Shown here piece by piece: positions 56,270 through 64,000 of a stretch of DNA of 64,000 nt (position 1 is the stretch's first letter; every line of letters starts with the position of its first letter). This stretch comes from Streptomyces sp. CB02400. Its GTDB lineage: Bacteria > Actinomycetota > Actinomycetes > Streptomycetales > Streptomycetaceae. The DNA lies in the NCBI RefSeq assembly GCF_001905725.1, contig NZ_LIWB01000005.1, positions 62,001-126,000 on the forward strand, written 5' to 3'. The notes under the pieces are model-generated. The model saw nothing but the letters and a program-made list of their open reading frames with translations. It ran no database searches and was not told the DNA's origin. A program made the translations under genes and the position numbers.

Positions 56270-57646
56270 TCAGGCCGACTGCCGCTGCCACTTCTGGTTG
56301 GGCGTGCCCCCGCACGTCCACAGGTGCAGCCCGGTTCCGTTCGCGGTGCCGCTCCACATGGCGTCGACGCACTTGTCCGCCTGCGGGTTGACGAGGTCCC
56401 ACGCGGGACTCATCACGAAGTCCTGGGCGGGGTTGCCGCTGCACCGGGCAAGCTGGATCTCGGCGCCGTCCTCCTTGGAACCCCAGGCCACGTCCATGCA
56501 CATGTCCATGGAGCGGACGGTGCCGTCGCCCCGGAAGTCCCACCGCTGGTTGGCGGCCCCGGGGTCGCAGTCCTGCAGCACCAGAGCGGTGCCGTCCTCC
56601 GCCTTGCCCTTCTTCAGCGGGACGGTGATGCACCGCTCGGACCCGTTGCCCACGATGAGGTCACCGACCAGGACGGCCGGCTCGTCCTCCTCCTCCTTCT
56701 GGCCGCCGCCGTCGCCGGACGGCTCCTCCTTCTCCTCGGAGCCCGCGCCGGCCGAGTCCCCGGTGTCCGCCGGCTTCTCCTGTTCGGGCGCCTTCTCCTC
56801 CTGCGACGGCTCGGCGCTCGGCACGGTGGCCGGTGCGGACAGCGCGGGGCTGGGGACGGGAATCGCACCGGCCTCGGTCTGCGCCATCTGCTCGGTGGCC
56901 AGGGAACGGACGTCGGGCTTGTACGTCAGCCAGATCACCACGAACGCGACCGCCAGCGCCACCGTCATCCCCAGCACCGTGGCCAGCCAGCCGGGCAGGA
57001 AGCCGCGCTGGACGAACTTCCCCTCCACCCCGAGCGGATCGACACCCGACCGCTGGACCGCCAGCGTGTACGGGCGCTCCTGCTTCGAACCGAACCAGAT
57101 GATCTCCCGCGGCTTCAGCCGCGCCCTGACGAACACCGCACGTCCGGGCTCGATCTGCACATTGCCCGGATCCAGGTCGAACGAGAGCTGGTCACCGTTG
57201 TCGCTCCCGCCGATCGACGCGGTCACCTTCGTGTTCCCGAGGTTGTCCACCGCCAGCTTCGGACGCCCCCGCAGCCGCCCCTTCACCACCGGCGGCACCA
57301 ACTCGGCGCGCACCTCGGTGAACGGGGTGACCGTCACGTTCCCCTCGGGGACGGCCGTCGCCTCGGGGTGTTCCGTGGGCGTGATCCGCACCGCGTACGG
57401 ATGCGGTCCCGCCACCGCGTCCGGCGTCCGCGGCACGGCGAACGACACCTCCACCGTCCCCGTGGTCCCCGGGTACAACCGCAGCGACTGCGGCTCCACC
57501 CGCGTCCACGGCGCGAGATCCCCCACCGGCTCGAACCGGTACTCGTCCACCACGTCACCGGTGTTGCGCACCCGCAACCGCACCGTCGTGCCGCCACCGG
57601 GGTCCACCGTCGTGGACGCCGGTTCAAGAGAAGTCCAAAGGGTCAC
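56270..57646 (-). CDS. membrane protein with Ig-like cytoplasmic part and ricin-type lectin tail
   Basis: A 458-residue protein. Residues 1-100 and about 110-200 look like beta-sandwich domains (LEPASTTVDPGGGTTVRLRV, VRNTGDVVDEYRF; then RAELVPPVVKGRL). One membrane segment spans 217-241. A Glu/Ser/Gly-rich linker (about 260-325) leads to a ricin B-type trefoil (about 330-458) with QxW-like units NQRWDF, NPAQDF and NQKWQRQ. No signal peptide precedes the first domain, so it should face the cytoplasm and the lectin the outside. Position within the CIS locus suggests it tethers the particle to the membrane (inference). Opposite strand to the structural genes. Confidence 0.85.
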   Translation of the reverse strand: MTLWTSLEPASTTVDPGGGTTVRLRVRNTGDVVDEYRFEPVGDLAPWTRVEPQSLRLYPGTTGTVEVSFAVPRTPDAVAGPHPYAVRITPTEHPEATAVPEGNVTVTPFTEVRAELVPPVVKGRLRGRPKLAVDNLGNTKVTASIGGSDNGDQLSFDLDPGNVQIEPGRAVFVRARLKPREIIWFGSKQERPYTLAVQRSGVDPLGVEGKFVQRGFLPGWLATVLGMTVALAVAFVVIWLTYKPDVRSLATEQMAQTEAGAIPVPSPALSAPATVPSAEPSQEEKAPEQEKPADTGDSAGAGSEEKEEPSGDGGGQKEEEDEPAVLVGDLIVGNGSERCITVPLKKGKAEDGTALVLQDCDPGAANQRWDFRGDGTVRSMDMCMDVAWGSKEDGAEIQLARCSGNPAQDFVMSPAWDLVNPQADKCVDAMWSGTANGTGLHLWTCGGTPNQKWQRQSA

Positions 57647-57703
57647 GTATCGACGTTAGGGGACACGCCCCGAGGGGTCAGGGGCCTGTGAGGCAGGGTC
57701 GGC

Positions 57704-57717
57704 TGCCCGGAAAGGCA
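57704..57717. promoter_or_regulatory. inverted repeat shared with the sheath promoter region
   Basis: TGCCCGGAAAGGCA, 58 nt upstream of the lectin/membrane protein start. Its complement (TGCCTTTCCGGGCA) differs from the core of the repeat at 59468-59483 only at one base. A possible operator for a CIS regulator; low evidence. Confidence 0.4.
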
Positions 57718-57760
57718 CCCGGTTGCCCGGCCCGGTGGCGGTACGTCCCCGGCCCGCCGG

Positions 57761-59362
57761 CTAGTCGTCCGCCTCCCATTCGGACGCGGACTCGTCCGGG
57801 TCGTGGCTGACGCCCTGGGCCAGCTCCGTCATGTCGCCCCTGAGGACCCCGTCCTCCAGGCGCTTGCCGGCCGCCTGCGCCATCCGCTCGACGGCGGCCT
57901 TGACCTCGGGGTGGGCCTTCATCCACTCCGGCATCACCCAGCCCGGGAAGAACTGGTCGTGGGTGCCCGCGGCCTCGACCTGGTACCCGTTGGGCCGGCC
58001 GATGTACTCGTTGACGGCGTCGAAGGCCCACTGGCAGCCGCGACAGGCCTTCTTGACACCGCCCATCATGACCGTCTCGACGGTGGCCTCTCCCTTCCTC
58101 GGGTTCGCCAGCCAGTGCTCGACGTGCTTGCCCAGCACGGTCATCTCACCGTGCAGGGAGGTTCCCTTCGCCGACTCGACACCGTCCGCGAACCACTGGA
58201 CCGGCTTCCTCAGGGCCTCGTCGATGGCGAGCAGGCCCGCGGCCCCGCCGTGCGCCCCGGCGTAGGAACCGTCGACCTGGGCACGGAACTTGAGCCGGTC
58301 CTTGTTGGCTCGCGGGTCGACGTTGCGGTTCCGCGTCGCGGCCTTCGCCTGCTGCACCTCGTCGGACTTGTCGATGTAGAGCCGCAGTTCGGCCTCGACC
58401 ACCTGCTTGTCGTTCGCGGTCACTTTCTTGTCACCGGTGTTCCCCGCGATGGCGAGGCGGCCGTCGGGCAGGAGCGACACGGCCAGATGGGGGGTGATCT
58501 TCTTCGCGCTGCGGGCGACGTTCTTCCTCTTCCGGTCGAGGAAGTCGCCGTTGGTGTCGACGATGGTCTGCAGCGCGATGCGGGACATCCGGTCCAGCAT
58601 GCGCAGGGTCACGTCCCGGTCCTTGGCATCCGTCTCCCGGGTCTGCCGGAAACCGGGAGCGGCGGCGGGGGCGGGGGCGGCCTCCTCCGTCTCGGTGGCC
58701 CGCTGCACCTGTGGCGCACCCGTGTCCACGGCCCGCCGGCCGCCGTGGGCGCCCTCCGCGCCGGCCCGCGCCGGGGCCGCGCCGCTCATCACCCGGCGGG
58801 CGTTCGCCTCGGCCTCCCGCTCGAAGCGGTCCGCGGGGTCGCTGACCTTCAGCCCGCTGCCGTTGTCGTGACCGGAGACCGGCCCGCGCCGCTGCTGGAC
58901 GACGTGCGTCAGCTCGTGCGCGAGGGTGTGCTTGTCCGCGCCGTCCCGGCCGACCACCACATGGCTGCCCGAGGTGTACGCGCGGGCCCCGACCTCCGCG
59001 GCGGAGCGCTGGGCCACCGCGTCCGTGTGCAGACGTACATCACCGAAGTCCGCGCCGAGCCGGGCCTCCATCTCCGTCCGCAGGGGCGCGTCCAGGGGCC
59101 GGCCCGCGCTGCGCAGCACCTGGTGCACGGCCGACCGCTGCACCGAAGGGGAGGCCGGCCCGGCGGGCAGGTGACCGCAGCTCGCGTCGTGCCGGTGGCG
59201 CTCCTCGGCCACGGCCCGGGACACCGCCGCGTTCCCCGCCGACCGTTGCAGGGCGAGCAGCCCGGCCGAGGGGCCTCCGGCGGCGCGTCCGCCGCCCTGG
59301 CGGGGCTTCGGCGACGGGACGCCCGGGGTCTGTTCGTTGCTCTGCTTGTCCTGCCCGCGCAC
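57761..59362 (-). CDS. CIS effector candidate: DUF4157 metallopeptidase-like domain fused to deaminase-like domain
   Basis: A 533-residue protein from GTG 59362 (GAGGGGA 6 nt upstream). Residues 35-50 carry ALQRSAGNAAVSRA, a motif frequent in eCIS-associated proteins. The DUF4157 (eCIS core) domain (about 70-165) ends in the metal-binding HTLAHELTHVVQQR (H149-E150..H153). A low-complexity linker with VQR motifs (to about 240) leads to a C-terminal domain with HGEM (H404, E406) and CRGC (C440, C443), 34 residues apart, the ligand set of zinc-dependent deaminases (HxE ... CxxC). A toxin that deaminates nucleic acid or nucleotides is likely but unproven. No obvious immunity gene is adjacent. Confidence 0.88.
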   Translation of the reverse strand: MRGQDKQSNEQTPGVPSPKPRQGGGRAAGGPSAGLLALQRSAGNAAVSRAVAEERHRHDASCGHLPAGPASPSVQRSAVHQVLRSAGRPLDAPLRTEMEARLGADFGDVRLHTDAVAQRSAAEVGARAYTSGSHVVVGRDGADKHTLAHELTHVVQQRRGPVSGHDNGSGLKVSDPADRFEREAEANARRVMSGAAPARAGAEGAHGGRRAVDTGAPQVQRATETEEAAPAPAAAPGFRQTRETDAKDRDVTLRMLDRMSRIALQTIVDTNGDFLDRKRKNVARSAKKITPHLAVSLLPDGRLAIAGNTGDKKVTANDKQVVEAELRLYIDKSDEVQQAKAATRNRNVDPRANKDRLKFRAQVDGSYAGAHGGAAGLLAIDEALRKPVQWFADGVESAKGTSLHGEMTVLGKHVEHWLANPRKGEATVETVMMGGVKKACRGCQWAFDAVNEYIGRPNGYQVEAAGTHDQFFPGWVMPEWMKAHPEVKAAVERMAQAAGKRLEDGVLRGDMTELAQGVSHDPDESASEWEADD

Positions 59363-59467
59363 GGGCACTCCCCTCGGCGGCGGATACACGTCACCGGCCA
59401 GGCTGCCAGGACCCCGGGGGGCCGGGAATGGCCTTCGGGGCAGCCTCGGGGGCAGGTACGGCGTGCC

Positions 59468-59483
59468 TTGCCCTTCCGGGCAA
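59468..59483. promoter_or_regulatory. inverted repeat between the effector and sheath genes
   Basis: TTGCCC-TTCC-GGGCAA is a perfect 6-bp inverted repeat with a 4-nt spacer, about 100 nt from both divergent starts (effector at 59362, sheath at 59584). Nearly the same sequence is at 57704-57717. Confidence 0.45.
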
Positions 59484-59583
59484 CAGCGGTGCCCCGTACA
59501 CGGCACTCGCAGACGTTCCGGGCGGCGCGCTGCGCGCGCGAGGGTGGGCGTAGACCTGACTCGTACCCCGAGGAGAGCAGAGC

Positions 59584-61185
59584 ATGCCGTCCTACCTGTC
59601 GCCGGGCGTCTACGTCGAGGAGGTGGCCAGCGGCTCGCGCCCCATCGAGGGAGTGGGGACATCGGTGGCGGCCTTCGTCGGGCTCGCACCGTCCGGCCCG
59701 TTGAACGAGCCGACCCTGGTGACCAACTGGACCCAGTTCGTCGCCGCCTTCGGTGCCTTCACCGACGGGTACTACCTGGCGCACTCCGTCTACGGCTTCT
59801 TCAACAACGGCGGCAGCGCGGCCTACGTGGTCCGTGTCGGCGGCGCCCCGGGCGGTGCCGCGGGCGAGGCGTCCGGCGCCCCCGCCGCGGTGACCGGCGC
59901 AGCCGCGCCGGCCGCGCTGCCCGCCGGGACGCCCCAGCAGCTCGGCACGTTCACCGTGACCGCCGTGGCCGCCGGGTCCGGCCCGCTCAGCGTCGAGGTC
60001 TCCGACCCCGAGGGCGAGGGCCCCGCCGAGCGGTTCAGGCTCGTCGTCAAGGACGGCGACCGGCCCGTCGAGAGCTTCGACGTGAGCGCCAAGAAGAGCA
60101 GCCGCACCTATGTCGTCACGCAGGTGAAGGAGCGCTCCAAGCTCATCACCGTGCAGGAGGCGGCGCCCGCCGCGCAGCTCGTACGCCCGGAGAACCAGAC
60201 CGTGGCCCTCGTCGCCCCGGCCGCCGCTCCCGCCACCCCGGCCGCCCCGGCCGCCGCCGGTGGTGCCGAGAGCCACCCCGGCCCGGCCCAGTACCTCGGG
60301 GACTCGGCGGACCGCACCGGCTTCGGCGGCCTGGAGGCCGTGGACGAGATCTCCATGGTCGCCGTCCCCGACCTGATGGCCGCCTACCAGCGCGGCGCCA
60401 TCGACCTGGAGGCCGTCAAGGCCGTCCAGCTCGGTCTGATCGCGCACTGCGAGCTGATGGGCGACCGGGTCGCCGTCATCGACCCGCCCCCCGGCCTGAA
60501 CGCCCGTGACATCCGCGTGTGGCGCCAGGAGACCGCCGGCTACGACTCCAAGTACGCCGCGCTCTACTACCCGTGGGTCAAGGTCTTCGACCCGGCGAGC
60601 GGCCAGACCAGGACCGTCCCGCCGAGCGGTCACATCGCCGGCATCTGGGCCCGCAACGACTTCGAGCGCGGGGTGCACAAGGCGCCCGCCAACGAGGTGG
60701 TGCGCGGCGCCGTCGACCTGGAGCTCCAGATCACCCGCGGCGAGCAGGACCTGCTCAACCCGATCGGCGTCAACTGCATCCGCGCCTTCCCCGGCCGCGG
60801 CATCCGCGTCTGGGGCGCCCGCACCCTGTCCTCGGACCCGGCCTGGCGTTACCTGAACGTCCGCCGGTACTTCAACTACCTGGAGGAGTCGATCCTGATC
60901 GGCACCCAGTGGGTGGTGTTCGAGCCCAACGACCACCAGTTGTGGGCCAGGATCCGGCGCAACGTCTCCGCCTTCCTCGTCAACGAGTGGCGCTCGGGCG
61001 CCCTCTTCGGCGCCCGGCCGGAGGAGGCGTACTACGTCAAGTGCGACGAGGAGACCAACCCGCCGGAGTCCGTCGACCTCGGCCGGGTCATCTGCGAGAT
61101 CGGCATCGCGCCGGTCAAGCCGGCCGAGTTCGTGATCTTCCGGCTGGCCCAGTTCTCCAGCGGCAGCGGGGAGCTGGAGGAGTAG
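59584..61185 (+). CDS. CIS contractile sheath protein
   Basis: A 533-residue sheath protein. It begins MPSYLSPGVYVEEVASGSRPIEGVGTS, the hallmark of phage tail-sheath proteins, and continues TNWTQFVAAFGAF and AHSVYGFFNNGGSAAYVVRV. An inserted low-complexity region rich in Ala/Pro (about residues 80-235) lies on the outer face. The C-terminal core (ADRTGFGGLEAVDEISMVAVPD, then RYFNYLEESILIGTQWVVFEPND) is the conserved handshake and core part. It polymerises around the tube and contracts on firing. Confidence 0.96.
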   Translation: MPSYLSPGVYVEEVASGSRPIEGVGTSVAAFVGLAPSGPLNEPTLVTNWTQFVAAFGAFTDGYYLAHSVYGFFNNGGSAAYVVRVGGAPGGAAGEASGAPAAVTGAAAPAALPAGTPQQLGTFTVTAVAAGSGPLSVEVSDPEGEGPAERFRLVVKDGDRPVESFDVSAKKSSRTYVVTQVKERSKLITVQEAAPAAQLVRPENQTVALVAPAAAPATPAAPAAAGGAESHPGPAQYLGDSADRTGFGGLEAVDEISMVAVPDLMAAYQRGAIDLEAVKAVQLGLIAHCELMGDRVAVIDPPPGLNARDIRVWRQETAGYDSKYAALYYPWVKVFDPASGQTRTVPPSGHIAGIWARNDFERGVHKAPANEVVRGAVDLELQITRGEQDLLNPIGVNCIRAFPGRGIRVWGARTLSSDPAWRYLNVRRYFNYLEESILIGTQWVVFEPNDHQLWARIRRNVSAFLVNEWRSGALFGARPEEAYYVKCDEETNPPESVDLGRVICEIGIAPVKPAEFVIFRLAQFSSGSGELEE

Positions 61186-61251
61186 GGGAGGTCTTCTTCC
61201 CCTCTTCCCCGCGGTCTCCGCTCTCCCCTCCTCCGAAGGAAAGAAAGATAA

Positions 61252-61695
61252 ATGAGTCTGCAGCCGGGTGACGCCCTCACGTCACACAATTTCGGCCTCC
61301 AGATCGACGGTGTGATGGTCGAGTACCTCGCCGAGGTCAGCGGCCTCAGCCTCGAACAGGACGTCATCGAGTACCAGCAGGTCTCGGCCCAGGGCAAGCC
61401 CGTCACCAAGAAGATGCCGGGTGTGAAGAAGGCCGGCACCTGCACGGTCGTCCGCGGCATGACCCAGTCCGCCGCGTTCAACCAGTGGATCAACGAGTCG
61501 GTCAACGGCGCGATGTCCACGGCCCGCAAGAACGCCACCATCATGGTGATGGACTACCAGAACAATCCGGTCAAGCGGTACAACATGCGCAACGCCTGGT
61601 GCAGCAAGATCGACACCAGCACGGTGAAGGCCGGTGAGGCCGCCGCGCTGACCGAGACCGTGACCATCACGTTCGAAGAACTGGTCATCGAGTAA
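61252..61695 (+). CDS. CIS inner tube protein
   Basis: A 147-residue tube protein starting MSLQPGDALTSHNFGLQIDG, with GLSLEQDVIEYQQ and WINESVNGAMSTARKN, and ending in ALTETVTITFEELVIE. This is the phage tail-tube (T4 gp19-like) family whose hexameric rings stack inside the sheath. An AAGGAAAGAAAG purine tract precedes ATG 61252. It follows the sheath by 66 nt and overlaps the next gene by one base. Confidence 0.96.
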   Translation: MSLQPGDALTSHNFGLQIDGVMVEYLAEVSGLSLEQDVIEYQQVSAQGKPVTKKMPGVKKAGTCTVVRGMTQSAAFNQWINESVNGAMSTARKNATIMVMDYQNNPVKRYNMRNAWCSKIDTSTVKAGEAAALTETVTITFEELVIE

Positions 61696-62225
61696 TGCGC
61701 CGCACCACCGCCCGGCCGGGATCCCTCCCGGCCGGCGCCGCCCCCGCCTCCGTCGACGGGGCCGCCGACGGGGGCGGCCAGGGGCCGTTCGCCCAGAGCC
61801 CGGCGCCACCACCGGAGCAGGCCGTGCCCGACCCCGTCGACCCGGCGGCCCAGGTGCTGCGCACCGAGTTCCCGTTCGAGCTGCCGCGCGGGTACGTCGA
61901 CGACTCCGGGACCGTGCACCGGCACGGTGTGATGCGGCTCGCGACCGCCCGGGACGAGCTGATCCCGCTGCGCGACATCCGGGTGCAGGAGAACCCCGCG
62001 TACCTGTCGGTGGTCCTGCTCGGCCGGGTGATCACCAGGCTGGGCACGCTTCCGCTGGTGCACGACGGGGTGGTGGAGAACATGTTCGCCTCCGACCTGG
62101 CGTTCCTCCAGGACTTCTACCGGCAGGTCAACGCCGAGGGCCACACCCGGGCCGGCGTGACCTGTCCCCACTGCGAGCAGCCGTTCGAGGTCGAACTCGG
62201 CGGGAGCCGCCTGGGGGAATCGTGA
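61695..62225 (+). CDS. CIS tail-assembly-type protein with zinc ribbon
   Basis: A 176-residue protein. After a disordered Pro/Ala-rich start (1-45), residues 50-140 (QVLRTEFPFELPRGYVDDSG, LIPLRDIRVQENPAYLSVVLLG, FASDLAFLQDFYRQV) resemble phage tail-assembly proteins, and the C-terminus has a CPHC pair that may bind zinc with other ligands (TCPHCEQPFEVEL). Start ATG overlaps the tube stop codon by one base. Such genes always follow the tube in Streptomyces CIS clusters. Function inferred from position. Confidence 0.8.
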   Translation: MRRTTARPGSLPAGAAPASVDGAADGGGQGPFAQSPAPPPEQAVPDPVDPAAQVLRTEFPFELPRGYVDDSGTVHRHGVMRLATARDELIPLRDIRVQENPAYLSVVLLGRVITRLGTLPLVHDGVVENMFASDLAFLQDFYRQVNAEGHTRAGVTCPHCEQPFEVELGGSRLGES

Positions 62226-62380
62226 CGTACGCGACCGACCGGCTGCACGAGGAGATCGCGTACATCGCCTACCACTTCCACTGGAGCCTGGAGGACATCC
62301 TGGACCTCGAACACGGCGACCGCCGCCGGTACACGGAGCAGATCACCTCGCTCGTCACCCGCGCCACGGCGGAGGGCTGA
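62222..62380 (+). CDS. small DUF6760-type CIS protein
   Basis: A 52-residue protein starting GTG 62222 in a 4-nt overlap with the preceding gene. The sequence HEEIAYIAYHFHWSLEDILDLEHGDRRRYTEQITSL matches the small helical DUF6760 family seen in CIS clusters just after the tube. It is probably the partner of the preceding protein, like a tail-assembly chaperone pair. Confidence 0.82.
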   Translation: MTYATDRLHEEIAYIAYHFHWSLEDILDLEHGDRRRYTEQITSLVTRATAEG

Positions 62381-62386
62381 CGCGGC

Positions 62387-64000
62387 ATGGGATTCCTCGA
62401 CCGGTTGCGGAGGAACGCGCCGGGGAGGCGGGACGGGGCCGGCACGCCCGCCCCGTCCCCGGAGACGTCACTCACATCCGCGGGATCGGCCGATGCCGGT
62501 GGTGGCGATGACGGTGGCGGTGCGTCCGCGGCCGTGGTGCGTACCGCGGCCTGGCCCGGGCTGCCGCCGATCCAGCGGGCCACCGCCCGGCCGTCGTGGC
62601 CCGTCGCCGACTCCGGATTCGGCGGCAGGCTGAGCACCTGGCAGAACCCGGCCTTCACCGGCACGCTCTCCCACGCCGTGCTCGACGGCGCACCCGGCGG
62701 ACTGGTCCAGGGTGTCCTCACCGCCTCGGCGCGGCCCTCGCCGGGACTCGAACTGCCCGCGCTCTCCCTGCCCGTCGCCGCTCCCGGCGAGCCCGGCACG
62801 GAGCAGCCGCCGGCGCAGCGCGCGGCAGCGCCCTTCACCGTCGACCGCCCCTCGGGCCCGTCGGTCACCCCCGTCCCCGCCCCGGCCCCCCGGTCCGCGG
62901 CCCTGACCCGGACGGCGGCCCCGGCGGCGCCCGTCCAACGGCGTGCCCTGCCGGTCGCCGTGGGCCGGGGCAGGGGCGGCTCCGGTACGCGCCCGGCCAC
63001 CTCACCGGCCTCCCCGGCCACCGGGGGCAGCGCGCCCTCCGGCACGCGTCGCCGGCCGCTGCTCGGCGCACCCGTGACGGCCCCGCCCCCGGGATCCGCC
63101 CCGCTCACGAAGCCCGCGGCCTCCCACGACTCCCCGGCCCCGGGCACGCCTTCCGGTGTGCGGGCCGGGGCGGAGGTTCCCCGCGGCGTCGAGGAGGCCG
63201 GCCGTCCCGGCGGGCAGGATCCCGTGGTCCAGCGGGCCGTCGCGTCCGTGCGGCCGACGTCCGTACCGCGTGAGGACGCCGGAGAAGCGGCGGGGGAACA
63301 GGCACCGGCAGCGGCGTCCCCCTCCCCGGCTCCTCCGGTACGGTCCCTGGCGCCGGCCCGCGCGCTGACTCCCGCCGTGCCGTCCGCGCTGTCGCCCGTG
63401 GCGCCGAAGTTCCGCCCCGCGCCCGCGGCCGTACCCCTGCGGCAGACCGCGCCCGCCGTGCAGCGGCGGGCGGCCCGGTCCGGCGGCGGTGCCCCGAGCG
63501 CACGGCGGCCCGACGCCTCCGGACCGTCGGGCGGCCCAGGGGCCGAGGGCACCGGGCGGCCCGGCACCGCGCCCATGGACGGTGGCGCCGGCCTGGTGGC
63601 CCCTGCCGCCGTGCCGTCTCCCGTACCGACTCCTCCGGCAGGTCCTTCGGGGATGCCGGTGGCGTCACCCGGAGCGCCGACGGTGCAGCGCGCACCGGCC
63701 ACGCCCGCCGGGCCGTCGACCGGTCCTTCCGGGAGTACCCGGGGCGACTCACCCGCGTCCGCGCCGGCCACCGTTCCCGTGACCGCCGTGCAGCGCCTCG
63801 CCCGGCCCGGCTCCACGGCGCCCGTCGCACCGCTCCGGCGGGTCCCGCCGGCACCGGTGCACCGGGGCACGGACGCTCCCGTGTCCCCCGGGGCCACGTC
63901 CTCGTCCGGTTCCTCCGCGTCCGTCGCCGCCGTCGGCGAGGTCCCGGCCGCGTCCGGCACCCGTCGGCCCTCCGCCGCTCCCACCATCGAGGCGGCCTCC
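62387..64000 (+). CDS. long disordered CIS protein with VQR repeats (3' end outside window)
   Basis: At least 538 codons, open to the end of the window. It starts MGFLDRLRRNAPG and has one ordered block near residues 70-105 (SWPVADSGFGGRLSTWQ, TGTLSHAVLDGAPGG). The rest is Pro/Ala/Ser/Gly-rich. A motif of the form xVQRx recurs at irregular spacing: PPIQRA, APVQRRA, PVVQRAV, PAVQRRA, PTVQRAP, TAVQRLA, and one QPPAQRA. The same motif occurs in the effector. Similar large disordered proteins follow the tube in other CIS loci, where a tape-measure or cargo role is possible. ATG 62387 follows 6 nt after the previous stop. Confidence 0.82.
   Translation, partial: MGFLDRLRRNAPGRRDGAGTPAPSPETSLTSAGSADAGGGDDGGGASAAVVRTAAWPGLPPIQRATARPSWPVADSGFGGRLSTWQNPAFTGTLSHAVLDGAPGGLVQGVLTASARPSPGLELPALSLPVAAPGEPGTEQPPAQRAAAPFTVDRPSGPSVTPVPAPAPRSAALTRTAAPAAPVQRRALPVAVGRGRGGSGTRPATSPASPATGGSAPSGTRRRPLLGAPVTAPPPGSAPLTKPAASHDSPAPGTPSGVRAGAEVPRGVEEAGRPGGQDPVVQRAVASVRPTSVPREDAGEAAGEQAPAAASPSPAPPVRSLAPARALTPAVPSALSPVAPKFRPAPAAVPLRQTAPAVQRRAARSGGGAPSARRPDASGPSGGPGAEGTGRPGTAPMDGGAGLVAPAAVPSPVPTPPAGPSGMPVASPGAPTVQRAPATPAGPSTGPSGSTRGDSPASAPATVPVTAVQRLARPGSTAPVAPLRRVPPAPVHRGTDAPVSPGATSSSGSSASVAAVGEVPAASGTRRPSAAPTIEAAS

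Overview
The window is about 64 kb of high-GC actinobacterial DNA with Streptomyces character. Third codon positions are almost all G or C, GTG and TTG starts are common, many genes overlap by 4 nt, a rare TTA codon sits in a regulator, and the heat-shock operon has the order dnaK-grpE-dnaJ-hspR with HAIR operators. No rRNA or tRNA gene was seen.

Layout. 0-9 kb: the end of an ABC permease, a Uma2 endonuclease, a cytochrome P450, a MacAB-like ABC exporter operon whose last gene (a lipoprotein) carries a frameshift, two small exported proteins and a graveyard of two transposase fragments. 9-15.4 kb: two tandem paralogous DesK/NarL-type two-component systems, the second in an overlapping four-gene operon with an acyltransferase and a DUF1023 hydrolase. 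15.7-18.8 kb: a tryptophan-to-anthranilate operon (tryptophan dioxygenase, kynureninase, probable formamidase). 18.9-29.4 kb: housekeeping genes (MFS exporter, fbaA, pyrE, aldose epimerase, spermidine-synthase-like protein, aminotransferase) with small unknown proteins and copies of a dispersed hairpin repeat. 29.4-31.8 kb: a DUF433/PIN-like toxin-antitoxin pair, a truncated regulator and an internally duplicated membrane protein.

31.9-46.4 kb is the protein-quality-control region: YbjN, clpB with a HAIR operator, then (after an insert) dnaK-grpE-dnaJ-hspR with two HAIR-like operators. HspR should repress clpB and its own operon together. Between them lie a solo sugar-binding lipoprotein, three paralogous LuxR-type regulators, and a two-gene unit of a secreted peptide with three DSVW repeats followed 1 nt later by a Rieske-like protein lacking its iron-sulfur ligands. 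That unit is a candidate undescribed peptide system. A membrane-bound Fe-S oxidoreductase follows at 46.7-48.9 kb.

49.3-64 kb (continuing past the window) is a contractile injection system (CIS) locus: a large LAL regulator with a TTA codon and its 3' end repeated downstream, a second LuxR regulator, a DUF4255 cap protein, an AAA+ ATPase, a membrane protein with a ricin-type lectin tail, a DUF4157 metallopeptidase-like protein fused to a deaminase-like domain (probable effector), sheath, tube, two tail-assembly-type proteins and a long disordered protein with repeated VQR motifs. The effector and the disordered protein share the VQR signature, which is the most interesting unexplained pattern in the window.
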